DNA of 64,000 nt from Roseovarius aestuarii (GTDB lineage: Bacteria; Pseudomonadota; Alphaproteobacteria; Rhodobacterales; Rhodobacteraceae). The stretch spans positions 1 through 64,000 of the forward strand of contig JAPWHL010000007.1 in assembly GCA_027214255.1 (NCBI GenBank), written 5' to 3'. Shown one piece after another: positions 33,734 through 43,568 of the stretch; position 1 is the stretch's first letter, and every line of letters begins with the position of its first letter. The notes beneath the pieces were generated by a model. It saw only the letters and a list, made by a program, of their open reading frames with translations. It had not been told where the DNA came from and searched no databases. The translations under genes were made by a program, and so were the position numbers.

Positions 33734-36700
33734 TCAGACGATGTCGATATCGTTTGCCAATTGCGCTATCGTCGCATTTTCAACCAGAACAGTGCCATCC
33801 GCGCCAAAGTCAAACAAAACATCGCCAGAGATGTTGGTTGCATAGGCCAACGCATCCACCGCCGTGTTGAGATAACCGAAATTGTCGAACTCGATCACGT
33901 CCACATTGTTCTGGAAATCGGCAATCACATCATTGCCTTCACCCCGATCAAAGTGAAACTGGTCCGCGCCATCCCCGCCATAGAGCATATCTGTGCCCTC
34001 ACCACCTCCGCCATCAAGGAAATCGGACCCGGCCCCGCCGCGCATCGTATCTCCGCCCGATCCGCCATAAAGTGAGTCATCGCCGTTGCCGCCAATCAAG
34101 CTGTCGTCGCCGTCGCGCCCATGCAACCGGTCATCACCGCCATAGCCGCGTAACCGATTGTCGCCGGATGTCCCGCGAAGCGTATCATCCCCGGTGTTAG
34201 ACCCCGACGCGTTCTCGAATCCGGTGACATAATCATTGTTTGCCCAGGACCCCGTCGCGGTATTTCCCGCAAGCTCAAAGTCCAAATTCACACCACCCGA
34301 GCTGTCATAGTAGCTGATGTAGTCATCACCCGATCCACCTTCATAGGTATCGGCACCACCGCCTGCGCGGACATAGTCATCACCCGAACCCAGCTGAACC
34401 AAATCATCGCCACTTCCGTCGTAAACGTCATCATCGCCACCGTAGGTGCGAATCACATTCGCGCCGCTGCTGCCAGTGATGATGTCGTCACCGGTGCCAG
34501 AACCAGACACGCTCTCAAAATTGCTTACATCGTCATTGCTCGCCCATGACCCACTGGCAAGATTGTCCCCGGCTCCCAAAGTAAGTTGAATGCCACCCGT
34601 GCTGTCATAATAGCTGATGTAATCATTTCCCGCACCGCCATCATAGGTGTCGGCACCACCGCCCGCGCGAACATAGTCGTCACCACTCCCCAGTTCGACA
34701 ACATCGTCACCGCTTCCGTCATACACGTCGTCATCGCCACCGTAGGTACGGATTACATTATCGCCCGAAGTGCCATAGATCGTATCATCGCCGGTCCTCG
34801 ACCCCGATATGCCTTCGAAACCGCTGATCATGTCGTTGCTGGCCCATGATCCCGACACTGCGTTGGTTTCGAGATTCACATTCACGCCACCTGTGCTGTC
34901 GTAATAGCTGATGTAATCCGTGCCTCTGCCCCCGAGATACGAATCTTCGCCGCCCCCGGCGCGAACATAGTCATCGCCTTCACCCAGATTGACGAAATCG
35001 TCGCCACCCCGGTCATAAACCCGGTCATTGCCGCCACGTGCAATCAACTGATTGTCGCCATCAGTGCCACGCAACGTATCATCGCCATTGTCCGAGCCGC
35101 CGACGCTTTCGAAATCCTCAATCGTGTCATTATTGGCCCATGATCCTGTGGCACTATTCGCCGCCAGATCGATATCGATGCTACCCGAACTGTAGAAATA
35201 GTCGATAAAATCACTGCCGTCGCCGCCATGGTACTCATCCGCGCCGCCTCCGGCCACGATCAGATCGTCTCCGCCGCCCAGATAGACGGTATCGTCGCCG
35301 CGCCCGTCATAAACTGTGTCGTTGCCATCGTCGGCATGATCGCCACTGTCAAACGGGCTGATGGCGGGCAAAGCTCCACCACCGACAGCCCCACGGATTA
35401 ATGGATCGCCGCCAACGGCGTCGACTATCGTCGTGGAATTGGCGGGATCGGGGCGCCAATTGGCATACATCCCGGCGACGGCGCCGGGGTTAAGAAGCTG
35501 GCCAAAGGCGTTCTGGGCGATTTCTTCTTCCGTGCGCGCATCAGACCAGACCCGTATATCAGCCAGATAGCCCTTCATCTCGCGGTTATTGTCATAAGGC
35601 GCGCCTTGCCCCTGCTGCTCCTGACCAAAGGTCAGCTGGCCGCCCGGTGCAATTCCCACCTCGTCGAATATTCGCTCGTAAACAAGCGCCCCATCGATAA
35701 AAAGCCGTATGGCGCTGTCTGCGAAATCCTGAACAAGGGACACGCGGTGCACCAAACCATCCTGAAGCATCGCGCTGGAAACACCTGTGTTGAAGGGCGT
35801 GCCCAGGCTGTAAATCCAGATATCCCTGTCATTGGTATGGCGCGCCAGCAATCCAAGATTATTGATTCCTGTACTCGTCTCGTAAGAAAAGAACGTGGTG
35901 CGATCCAGGGGTTCCTCGTCCATCGCCTGATACAAAAACTCAATGGTAATGTTGTTACCCGAAGTGAAATCCAAATCGTCCACAAACAGGAACTGGTTGC
36001 CGGTCGCGCCCGGGTTCAACTGCACGGCGGACATGGCAGGCACAGACGGATTGATACCGCCATAGATCAAGTCATCGCCGTCTTGTCCAAGTAAGGTGTC
36101 GTCGCCCGTACCGCCGTTAAGCGCATCGTCTCCGCGTCCGCCAAGAATGCTGTCGTCACCACCGCCGCCAATTATGGTGTCGTCGCCGCCCAGCCCCAGC
36201 ATCGTGTCGTCTTCCAATGTACCCAGCAGCATATCTGCATTGCCGCCGACCTCGAAACTGGAGAAACCATCATCGCTGACCCCTGACACCAAAAGGATCG
36301 GCACACCATCCACCATGATGAAGTCATTGTTCGAAGCGCGCCCCAGTGCCAACCCCGGCACATTGTCCATCACCCGTTCGGTCTCGGTCAGCCGACCAAA
36401 TCTATCCACGTGAAAAATAATAGCGCCCTGGTCTTCGGGCATTGCGGCTCCACCTGTCGCCACCGTCAAAAAGGTTTCCCCCTCCAACTCATAGGTGGTC
36501 ATACTGCGCAGACCAAGCAGGCTTAATGCTTCGTAAGAGCCAGTATTGTAAACGTTGGTCAAATTTCCGCTACTGTCGATTCGAAAAACGCTGATACCTT
36601 GATCATTATGGCTGTTGGCAAAGACATAGCCCACTCCGTTGATCACCGCGGTCGCAGAGTACCAGGTTTGAGCCATTCTCAGCCCGCCTGAGTCAGTCAC

Positions 36701-37375
36701 CTGATCAGTCACGCGGAACGTGCCACCGGCCTCAACTTGTAAAACGATTACGGAACTTGTGTTATAGCTCGGGACAATAACAAAGCTATTGCCGCCCACA
36801 GTCACGCTCGACAATTCCCCCGATCCACCCAAAAGCGAACCAGGCCCGGCCGTGGCATGGCTGATGTTATCGGTGTTGGTCAGGGTGCCATCCGCAGCAA
36901 CCGCAAAGGCGCTAATGCCATCATCAGAATACCCTCCAGCCAGCAGATAGGTATCCCCCCCCACTTCTACCACCGCCATCTTCCTGTACCCGGCCGCGAG
37001 ATTGAGCGTGGCATCGTCCAAAATCGTCTGTAGATGCGTCAACGTTCCATCATCCGCCACCTCAAAAGCGGTAACCCCATTCTGACTGTTGACATACACG
37101 AACGTCCCGGTGGCTGACGTAACCGACTGTACAGTGTACGGATCGCTTAACTCGCTCAGGTCGTTGTCACTCCAGTTTTCGACGTTGATCAGCGAACCAT
37201 TGGGCAGCAGCTCAAAACTGCTGAATCCGCTATCACCTCCGCCGATGGCGTAAACGAAACTGCGCGATCCAACAGTTACCGCCCCAATCCCCCACACCGC
37301 ATTCAGACGGAACAAGGGACTGATAAGGTCGTCTATGTTATAGCGATTGGCCAATGCGCCGGTAATGACTGCCAT
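33734..37375 (-). CDS. RTX-type calcium-binding protein with beta-propeller and LamG domains
   Basis: A 1213-residue probable type I-secreted protein. N-terminal part (about 1-375) has repeated blades ending in patterns such as GGYSDDGISAFAVAADGTLTNTDN, a beta-propeller. RTX nonapeptides GGxGxDxLx follow (about 380-445), then a LamG/concanavalin-like domain (about 450-625), then four modules of about 98-100 residues each beginning near YDGxGDD and containing DDYVRAGGGADTY, YISYYDS and GSWANND. A final RTX block (about 1060-1140) leads into the acidic-hydrophobic C-terminal secretion signal ending NDIDIV. A strong AGGAGA ribosome-binding site precedes the start. No HlyB/HlyD-type exporter genes are in the window. 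Confidence 0.88.
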   Translation of the reverse strand: MAVITGALANRYNIDDLISPLFRLNAVWGIGAVTVGSRSFVYAIGGGDSGFSSFELLPNGSLINVENWSDNDLSELSDPYTVQSVTSATGTFVYVNSQNGVTAFEVADDGTLTHLQTILDDATLNLAAGYRKMAVVEVGGDTYLLAGGYSDDGISAFAVAADGTLTNTDNISHATAGPGSLLGGSGELSSVTVGGNSFVIVPSYNTSSVIVLQVEAGGTFRVTDQVTDSGGLRMAQTWYSATAVINGVGYVFANSHNDQGISVFRIDSSGNLTNVYNTGSYEALSLLGLRSMTTYELEGETFLTVATGGAAMPEDQGAIIFHVDRFGRLTETERVMDNVPGLALGRASNNDFIMVDGVPILLVSGVSDDGFSSFEVGGNADMLLGTLEDDTMLGLGGDDTIIGGGGDDSILGGRGDDALNGGTGDDTLLGQDGDDLIYGGINPSVPAMSAVQLNPGATGNQFLFVDDLDFTSGNNITIEFLYQAMDEEPLDRTTFFSYETSTGINNLGLLARHTNDRDIWIYSLGTPFNTGVSSAMLQDGLVHRVSLVQDFADSAIRLFIDGALVYERIFDEVGIAPGGQLTFGQEQQGQGAPYDNNREMKGYLADIRVWSDARTEEEIAQNAFGQLLNPGAVAGMYANWRPDPANSTTIVDAVGGDPLIRGAVGGGALPAISPFDSGDHADDGNDTVYDGRGDDTVYLGGGDDLIVAGGGADEYHGGDGSDFIDYFYSSGSIDIDLAANSATGSWANNDTIEDFESVGGSDNGDDTLRGTDGDNQLIARGGNDRVYDRGGDDFVNLGEGDDYVRAGGGEDSYLGGRGTDYISYYDSTGGVNVNLETNAVSGSWASNDMISGFEGISGSRTGDDTIYGTSGDNVIRTYGGDDDVYDGSGDDVVELGSGDDYVRAGGGADTYDGGAGNDYISYYDSTGGIQLTLGAGDNLASGSWASNDDVSNFESVSGSGTGDDIITGSSGANVIRTYGGDDDVYDGSGDDLVQLGSGDDYVRAGGGADTYEGGSGDDYISYYDSSGGVNLDFELAGNTATGSWANNDYVTGFENASGSNTGDDTLRGTSGDNRLRGYGGDDRLHGRDGDDSLIGGNGDDSLYGGSGGDTMRGGAGSDFLDGGGGEGTDMLYGGDGADQFHFDRGEGNDVIADFQNNVDVIEFDNFGYLNTAVDALAYATNISGDVLFDFGADGTVLVENATIAQLANDIDIV
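34130..35317 (-). repeat. Four tandem ~294-300 bp coding repeats in the RTX gene
   Basis: Matching blocks recur with the ACATAGTCRT motif at 34371, 34671 and 34965 and the equivalent position near 35259, giving periods of 300, 294 and 294 bases. The two central units are clearly related at the DNA level. Each unit encodes RTX nonapeptides plus a YYDS.GG...GSWA.ND stretch. Such arrays expand or contract by recombination. Confidence 0.85.
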
Positions 37376-37636
37376 TTAAATTCTCCTAAAATAACAGATA
37401 CATGCGCAAAATGGCGCGAATTATTGCACCAAGGTATCATAAATTTGGGGTAAATTCTATTATGGCAAACCTGACCCCCAGCCTGCCCGCGGCACTTTGT
37501 GTTCGACACAGTCACACGTGGTCATGCGGTACGGGCCGGGATAAAATGCCAGACAGGTTGCCGGTGTTAGGGCTTCGCACAGACCTGCACCGCCAAACCC
37601 TGTCTCATAGGCCGCGCACGAACCATGGCTCATATA

Positions 37637-38650
37637 TCAGGTTGAGTAATACGCCCGATACCATTCCACGAACTGGGCGACGCCGTCTTTCACGGTTGTT
37701 TCGGGCTTATACCCGGTCAGCCGTTGCAACAGATCACTGTCGGCCCACGTTGCGGGCACGTCGCCTTTTTGCATGGGCATAAAGTTCTTTTTGATATCTA
37801 TGCCCAAGGACGCCTCAATCTCGCGGATGAAATCCATCAACGCGACCTTGTTGTTGTTGCCGATGTTGACCGTCCGGAAAGGTGCCACGGGGCTTAGACT
37901 GTCACCCGGTGCGATATCTTCAGGCGTTTCGGGCTCCACCGGCGGCGTGTCGATCAACAGCCGGATACCCCGCACCAGATCGCTCACATATGTAAAATCG
38001 CGGGCCATGTCGCCGTTGTTATACACGTCAATCGCCTCACCATCCAACGCGGCACGCACAAATTTGAACAGCGCCAGATCGGGCCGCCCCCACGGGCCGT
38101 AAACAGTGAAGAACCGGAACATCGTGGTCGGAATTTTCCAAAGATGCGCATATGAATGGCCCATCTCTTCGTTGGCCTTTTTGGTGGCGGCATAAAGCGT
38201 CAACGGTGTTTCCGTCTTGTGGATTTCCTGAAACGGCATGTCCGTGTTGGCCCCATATACCGACGATGTCGAAGCCATCAACAGATGCTCGACACCGAAC
38301 TCGCGCACGCATTCCATGATGTTAAATGTACCAACAATATTGGATTCAACGTAGGCGCGCGGATTTTCCAGTGAATAGCGCACGCCAGCCTGCGCGGCGA
38401 GATGCACGACAATATCCGGCTTTTCGCGCAGGAATAGTGCATGCAGCTTGTCCATGTCCTCCAACATACCTTCTTCGCAGGAGAAGTTCGGGTTCTGGAG
38501 CAATATCTGATGGCGGTGCCGCTTGAGTTGCACATCGTAGTAATCGGTCATGCCGTCATACCCGATGACGCGGAAGTTCTCCTTCAACAAAAGTTGGGAA
38601 AGGTGGAAACCGATAAATCCGGCGGTGCCAGTGATCAAAACGGTGCGCAT
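37637..38650 (-). CDS. UDP-glucuronate 4-epimerase-like NAD-dependent epimerase
   Basis: A 337-residue short-chain dehydrogenase/epimerase that most likely converts UDP-glucuronate to UDP-galacturonate for surface polysaccharide. N-terminal GTAGFIGFHL (NAD-binding GxxGxxG), AAQAGVRYSLENP, active-site STSSVYG and YAATKKANE (YxxxK), then FRFFTVYGPWGRPDLALFKF, which is characteristic of UDP-glucuronate epimerases. The C-terminus ends QFVEWYRAYY. It lies downstream of slt on minus with a 190-base gap and upstream of the RTX gene. Confidence 0.85.
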   Translation of the reverse strand: MRTVLITGTAGFIGFHLSQLLLKENFRVIGYDGMTDYYDVQLKRHRHQILLQNPNFSCEEGMLEDMDKLHALFLREKPDIVVHLAAQAGVRYSLENPRAYVESNIVGTFNIMECVREFGVEHLLMASTSSVYGANTDMPFQEIHKTETPLTLYAATKKANEEMGHSYAHLWKIPTTMFRFFTVYGPWGRPDLALFKFVRAALDGEAIDVYNNGDMARDFTYVSDLVRGIRLLIDTPPVEPETPEDIAPGDSLSPVAPFRTVNIGNNNKVALMDFIREIEASLGIDIKKNFMPMQKGDVPATWADSDLLQRLTGYKPETTVKDGVAQFVEWYRAYYST

Positions 38651-38838
38651 CGAGGGCCGTCTCCTACAAAATTGTGAACCAACAGCGACGTCGCGCCTTC
38701 AAGAAATCAGCCCAGTACAGAGCGTTCCGTCGCAGGCGTTTTCGCAAGCGCGCCCGCGCGACGCAAGCATTCCCTGCCACTAACCCCATAGACATCCCCG
38801 CGCCGGACGTTCATTCGCCTCGCTTAAATGCAGGCCGA

Positions 38839-38868
38839 TGGCGTAAGGTGCGCTTAAGCGCACCTTAC
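38839..38868 (+). repeat. Dispersed palindromic repeat, copy 2
   Basis: GTAAGGTGCGCTT / AAGCGCACCTTAC at 38843-38868 is a perfect 26-bp palindrome, preceded by TGGC. It repeats, in opposite orientation, the element at 21533-21562; including flanks, about 39 bases are similar. Here it overlaps the TAA stop of the slt gene (38865-38867), so it would form the hairpin at the end of that coding region. Confidence 0.78.
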
Positions 38869-40844
38869 TTGACCCAAATCGTCGCCCCCGTCAGTTCTTC
38901 ACTGAACGGAACGGGGTGGGCCGGTTTCCCCAGCCGAGCGCGATAAATCGGCAGGCTTTCGGCGACGCGTTGCACGTAATTGCGTGTCTCATCAAAGGGG
39001 ATCTGTTCGATCCAATCAATCATGTCGAGCTGCCCTCCGGCCGCGCTTGTTCGGGGATCTCCGCGTTCCTCCATCCAGCGTAACGGGCGGCCCGGACCGG
39101 CATTGTAACCGGCAGAAATCATCACGACATTCCCTGAAAACCGCTGAGACAACTGTGCCAGATAGGTTGATCCCAGTTGTGCATTGTATCGCCAGTCGCT
39201 CAAAACGCGGTCACGCTGGTGTTCCAGCCCCAAATCACGGGCAACATCGCTTGCCGTGCCCGGCATCAACTGCATCAGCCCTTGTGCCCCTGCCCCGCTG
39301 GCAACGCGGAAGTCGAATTCGCTTTCTCGCCGGGCGATAGCCAGCGCCATTTCCATTGGCACGGGCAGGTTCAGCTTGGTCATAGGGTGCAATGCATAAT
39401 AATGTCGGGGCAAGACAATACCGCGCCGCGCTGCCGCCTTACCCAGCATAACCTGCAGATGCGGCTGTTCCAGCGCCTCCAGCGCCGCGCCCAATTGTCC
39501 TAATCCGGTCCGATCCAACGTATCGGCCAGCGCTACAAAGAACATCTCGGACAGGTTCAGCTCTCCGGCGCGCAGCAACAACGCGCCCGCCTGAAACAAT
39601 GGCGTGTTCACGAAATCGGCCTGTTGCCACGGCGCAAATTCCTCTGCGCCCGCCAACTCGGAATCAAAGGGGATCCCTGCGCGCTCTGCGGCCAGAAGCC
39701 CATAGAAGCTGGTCTGGTGTTCGGCCCCTTGCGCATAGGCGATCTGCGCGCCTTCGGCATCGCCCAATGCCTCTTGCGCGCGACCGATCCAATACCCCGC
39801 CCGGCCCAATGAAATCGGCGTCTGAACGGCCGCGCGCAGGCGCTGGAAGTGATCCAGAGCCAATTCCGCATCTCCCAGATACCGTAACGCCAGAAATCCC
39901 GACAACCATTCAAGATCGGCATAGGCCGCGCCTTCGACCAGTTGATGGTGGGCCGCAAGGTCATATGCACGCTCGGGGTTGTCAGCGCGCATCATACGGC
40001 GGGCAAAATCGCGCCGCCATCCGGCCCAGCGCCACGCCTGCCCCAGACCGCCTGCGATCTGGCTTTGGCTTTGCATCAACTCCATGGCCTCTTCGGCCTT
40101 GTTCAGCTTGATAAAGCGGTTGAACTGATCGTAGGCCAGACCCGGATCATCGCGCAGCTCCTTGGGAAGGCTGGCAATCTTGGCTTCTAACCCGCGATGC
40201 CCGTCCTGCGCCATCAGGCGGATATCGGCAATCGCGCGCATTTCGTCGCTCACCATCGGTAGCATCAACGCACTGTCCTTCAGCCCGCGCCACAGGGTCA
40301 TCCGCATCCGTGCGTCGTGATGCGGGGCCAAAAGCGAGCCATAGGCGTTCAAAAACGCGACATGCTCTTCGGTGGTCAAATCAAACGTCAACCATGCTTT
40401 GACTACGCTGGCCTCGGCCTCGCCTGTTTGGCCGTTCGCGCTCAGCGCCGCAGCGTAGCGCAGCACACCCTCGCCCGACTGAGGTTCGCCCCCCTTGTAT
40501 AGCGCTAGAATCTGCGTGTCGCTGGCATCTTCAAACGCCTCTGCCGAGCGTTCGCGAATGCGTTCCAACCCCGGCCAGTCCGGGTGCGTCTCCAAAAATG
40601 TCAGGACCTCATCCGCACCGCCCCGTCCCGCCCGAAGACGATACCATTCGATCAAAGTCTGAGCGACCGGACCATCGCGTTCGGCCAACGCCTGCGCGCG
40701 CGCCCAGCGCCCGCCCTGCAATGCCTCCAGCGCACTGGACAATGGACGCGGTGCCGTGGCTGCGGGTGCTTCGGCCCGCCCAGGTAGACCGTGGCCGATC
40801 AGTATCACAAAAGACATCACAAATAGGGCCAAATTTCGCAACAT
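38865..40844 (-). CDS. slt: Soluble lytic murein transglycosylase (Slt70-like)
   Basis: A 659-residue periplasmic transglycosylase. Signal peptide about 1-24 (ending GRAEA); a long alpha-superhelical domain (about 40-480) formed of helical-hairpin repeats; C-terminal SLT (GH23) domain with ALAIARRESEFDFRVASGAGAQGLMQLMPGTA (catalytic Glu near residue 507) and SAGYNAGPGRPLRWM. Length matches Slt70 (about 645). The stop codon lies inside the palindromic repeat. Divergent from dapA; the 163-base gap presumably holds both promoters. Confidence 0.92.
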   Translation of the reverse strand: MLRNLALFVMSFVILIGHGLPGRAEAPAATAPRPLSSALEALQGGRWARAQALAERDGPVAQTLIEWYRLRAGRGGADEVLTFLETHPDWPGLERIRERSAEAFEDASDTQILALYKGGEPQSGEGVLRYAAALSANGQTGEAEASVVKAWLTFDLTTEEHVAFLNAYGSLLAPHHDARMRMTLWRGLKDSALMLPMVSDEMRAIADIRLMAQDGHRGLEAKIASLPKELRDDPGLAYDQFNRFIKLNKAEEAMELMQSQSQIAGGLGQAWRWAGWRRDFARRMMRADNPERAYDLAAHHQLVEGAAYADLEWLSGFLALRYLGDAELALDHFQRLRAAVQTPISLGRAGYWIGRAQEALGDAEGAQIAYAQGAEHQTSFYGLLAAERAGIPFDSELAGAEEFAPWQQADFVNTPLFQAGALLLRAGELNLSEMFFVALADTLDRTGLGQLGAALEALEQPHLQVMLGKAAARRGIVLPRHYYALHPMTKLNLPVPMEMALAIARRESEFDFRVASGAGAQGLMQLMPGTASDVARDLGLEHQRDRVLSDWRYNAQLGSTYLAQLSQRFSGNVVMISAGYNAGPGRPLRWMEERGDPRTSAAGGQLDMIDWIEQIPFDETRNYVQRVAESLPIYRARLGKPAHPVPFSEELTGATIWVK

Positions 40845-41007
40845 CTATTGCATTTCCACTCATTGCAAAGGATAGACATCGCCAGCCTAAGCGCACCCAG
40901 CAACGGCGTCCATGGCCAATCCCGGCCAGTGGGCATCACACCAGACTGGAGCGTCCCCACGTCCCCGTATATATGGGGCCATACCACGAGAAAAAAAGGA
41001 GTGTCTC

Positions 41008-41883
41008 ATGCTGAAAGGTTCAATGCCTGCCCTGGTCACACCGTTCAAGAACGGTGCCGTGGATTTCGAGACACTCAAGAAACTGGTCGAATGGCACATC
41101 GGCGAAGGCAGTGACGGATTGGTGCCGGTCGGAACATCAGGCGAAAGCCCCACACTGACCCATGAAGAACACGAAGCCGTCGTCGAAGAGGTCGTACGCG
41201 CCGCGAATGGCCGCATCCCGATCGTCGCCGGAGCCGGCAGTAACAACACTGTGGAATCGATGCGTTTTATGCAGCACGCCCACAAGGTCGGTGCTTCGGC
41301 CGCGCTGGTTGTCACACCCTATTACAACAAGCCCACGCAACGCGGGTTGATCGCGCATTTTACGGCCCTGCATGACTGTTGCGAGTTGCCGATCGTGATC
41401 TACAACATTCCCGGCCGCTCCGCCGTAGACATGTCCCCCGCAACAATGGGACAGTTGGCAAAGTTGCCACGCATTATTGCGGTCAAGGACGCAACAGGCG
41501 ATCTGGCCCGCGTCTGCCAACAGCGCATCACATGCGGCCCTGACTTCATCCAACTGTCGGGCGAAGATGCGACCGCGCACGGGTTCAACGCCCAAGGCGG
41601 TGTTGGATGCATTTCGGTCACCGCCAACGTCGCCCCCAAGCTGTGCAGTCAATTGCAAGCCGCCTGTCAAGCGGGCGACTATGCCAAAGCATTGCAGTTG
41701 CAAGACCGCTTGATGCCCCTGCATCAGGCTATTTTCACTGAACCGGGGCTAGTTGGCGTGAAATACGCCATGTCCAAGCTGGGACTGTGCAACGAAGAGG
41801 TCCGCTCGCCCTTGACCGGCCTTGCCGATGAAACCAAAACCCTTGTCGAAGCAGGTCTGCGCCACGCCGGGTTGATGTCCTAA
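41008..41883 (+). CDS. dapA: 4-hydroxy-tetrahydrodipicolinate synthase
   Basis: A 291-residue class I aldolase that condenses pyruvate with aspartate semialdehyde in lysine/diaminopimelate synthesis. Schiff-base Lys160 ([10 protein letters not shown]), Tyr132 (IYNIPGRS), GTSGES pyruvate-binding loop (residues 42-47), and [10 protein letters not shown]. Ribosome-binding AAGGAG lies eight bases before the ATG at 41008. It is followed by the SRP RNA gene on the same strand. Confidence 0.96.
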   Translation: MLKGSMPALVTPFKNGAVDFETLKKLVEWHIGEGSDGLVPVGTSGESPTLTHEEHEAVVEEVVRAANGRIPIVAGAGSNNTVESMRFMQHAHKVGASAALVVTPYYNKPTQRGLIAHFTALHDCCELPIVIYNIPGRSAVDMSPATMGQLAKLPRIIAVKDATGDLARVCQQRITCGPDFIQLSGEDATAHGFNAQGGVGCISVTANVAPKLCSQLQAACQAGDYAKALQLQDRLMPLHQAIFTEPGLVGVKYAMSKLGLCNEEVRSPLTGLADETKTLVEAGLRHAGLMS

Positions 41884-41980
41884 ACCTATCTGACGGGGCA
41901 TTCGCGACCCTTCCGATTTGCGACACACCTGCCCGCCCCAACCCTTGCCAAGCGGCCTTGGACCCCTTACATGAGGATTC

Positions 41981-42074
41981 GAGAGGTTGGCGCGGGCAGG
42001 CGCCTCGCCAACCCGGTCAGATCCGGAAGGAAGCAGCCGTAACGAGCTCCGCTTGGGTCGTTGTCCAGCCTCTC
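41981..42074 (+). ncRNA. ffs: Small signal recognition particle RNA (4.5S)
   Basis: The universally conserved SRP-RNA apical segment CCGGTCAGATCCGGAAGGAA, continuing GCAGCCGTAACGA, is at about 42013-42045. The outer ends pair: GAGAGG (41981-41986) with CCTCTC (42069-42074), giving a hairpin of about 94 bases, the usual small bacterial SRP RNA. A T-rich stretch (CCCTTTCCCTTTTTA, about 42076-42090) follows and probably terminates it. The RNA binds Ffh and targets nascent membrane proteins. Confidence 0.95.
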
Positions 42075-42256
42075 ACCCTTTCCCTTTTTAATCTGAGCTT
42101 GCGCAATCGCTTTGCCGCCGGCGCAAATGGCCTGCGTCGCAAAACGGCCTGTTTGCTCCTTGCATAGAGCCAAGCCTGCCATCCTTTCAGGCACAGTTTT
42201 AACTGCTGCCTTACACGCTATTCCCAAAAACCATGAGCACGCTTTAGCGGCAATGG

Positions 42257-43351
42257 TTAGCATCGCGATGTTGGGTGGTATGCCTGTAGCAGTGGCTTGC
42301 GGTTCCTGGCATGCCGTTGAACTAACTTCTTTTGCATCACATTGGGCGGAATCAGACAGGCCGCTTTTGAGATGCGAGTGCCGCATGCCAATTCAGGAAA
42401 GATTTCGATAATCTCTTGGCGCGCTTCTGAAGACATCGTCTTTAGGGCTTCTTCACCAGCAAACAAGCTTTCAGATGGTGCAGCTTCGGCAAACACAACC
42501 TCGTGCTGATCAAACAGTATGTGGAAATATTCAACCTCGTCTATGCTAGCATCAACGAAAACCCCCGGCAGACCGACCAACTTGATCGCCGGTATCAACA
42601 CTTCTCGCGTGCCAAACATCCGTTCCGCGATTTTTGAAGAGATCAACATTCGGTGCTGACGCGACACCAGCAAATCCTGCTGCGGAAGACCTTGGCCCAA
42701 CGCCCCTGCCATAATGCGAACAGGGCGCAGTTTAGGGTTTGTGCGTAACTCAGCCGCTGTTATTTTGCGCGATCCGATCCACCGAACCGGCTGGCTTCCA
42801 TTGTGGGACGTCATGATCCTATCGCCAACCTTGAGGTCTTCTATTTTGGTTGGGCCTTTTTCAGCATCGATATGGCACCCTCGCGTGAAACAAGTGATGG
42901 ATACGTTATCGACTTTACCGTCTGTATTTACTGAATTTGTCGCGTTGGTGTTGGTAATCCGGATGGTCGATGTCGCGGTTGTCGGGACAAAGGTAAAGTT
43001 CACATGCACAGTGCTGTTGTTCAGCACCGTATAATTTTGCGAAGCAATCACGGCCCCGTCGGAATCGATGATTTCAATAAGAAAGCTATGATTTGAAACA
43101 CCAGTGTTGTTTTCAATCAGATCCATCTGAACGGTCTGAGTTCTGCCAATGGCCGCGGTAAAGCTTTGCTCTATGGAGTCCCCGTAGACGGATTCATTTG
43201 ACGAGTTAAAGGAGACCTTTCCCGGGTCATGGATGACAGGCCCGGCCCCCCCTGTCGGGTTGTTTATTGTCCAACCGCCAAGCCCGGACGAAAAGTCACC
43301 ATTTATAATTTTCTCGACCGGCACGTGAAACCTCAGGAGCCTAGAATACAA
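42257..43351 (-). CDS. Hint-domain protein with N-terminal beta-sandwich module
   Basis: A 364-residue protein. Residues about 12-150 look like a carbohydrate-binding-type beta-sandwich (KIINGDFSSGLGGWTI, many Asn/Thr/Ser strands). From Cys154 (CFTRGCHIDAEKGPTKIEDLKVGDRIMTS) to about 330 is a Hedgehog/intein (Hint) domain with GSQPVRWIGSRKI, VSRQHRML and VEYFHILFDQHEVV (block F/G His residues). No C-extein follows, so it is not a splicing intein; such roseobacter proteins may self-cleave and release the N-terminal part. The start is uncertain because no other Met occurs for 75 residues. Confidence 0.75.
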   Translation of the reverse strand: MYSRLLRFHVPVEKIINGDFSSGLGGWTINNPTGGAGPVIHDPGKVSFNSSNESVYGDSIEQSFTAAIGRTQTVQMDLIENNTGVSNHSFLIEIIDSDGAVIASQNYTVLNNSTVHVNFTFVPTTATSTIRITNTNATNSVNTDGKVDNVSITCFTRGCHIDAEKGPTKIEDLKVGDRIMTSHNGSQPVRWIGSRKITAAELRTNPKLRPVRIMAGALGQGLPQQDLLVSRQHRMLISSKIAERMFGTREVLIPAIKLVGLPGVFVDASIDEVEYFHILFDQHEVVFAEAAPSESLFAGEEALKTMSSEARQEIIEIFPELACGTRISKAACLIPPNVMQKKLVQRHARNRKPLLQAYHPTSRC

Positions 43352-43568
43352 ATTTATTCAAATTGCGTTTAAACTCAAAAATTGCGTCAAAATTCTGGCA
43401 GGCACTGCAAAATGGGGGGATTCGTGAACTGACGTATGACAATGCCTCGCGCTTATGCCTCTTTGACAGCATTAAGCGGGGCGAACATTCCGGCCCTCCC
43501 ATCACTACAGACACGATTCAAAAATGACGATAAAACGCACCAATCATTGCCGGGGCGTAGGGGGCGTT

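Noticed and set aside
34130..35317. Regular ~300-bp repeats as a CRISPR or satellite array
   Set aside because: Units are protein-coding, in frame and too long for CRISPR; they encode RTX modules.
42257..43351. Hint domain as a splicing intein
   Set aside because: No C-terminal extein or conserved host protein flanks it, and the N-terminal part is a secreted-type beta-sandwich, so Hedgehog-like autoprocessing fits better.
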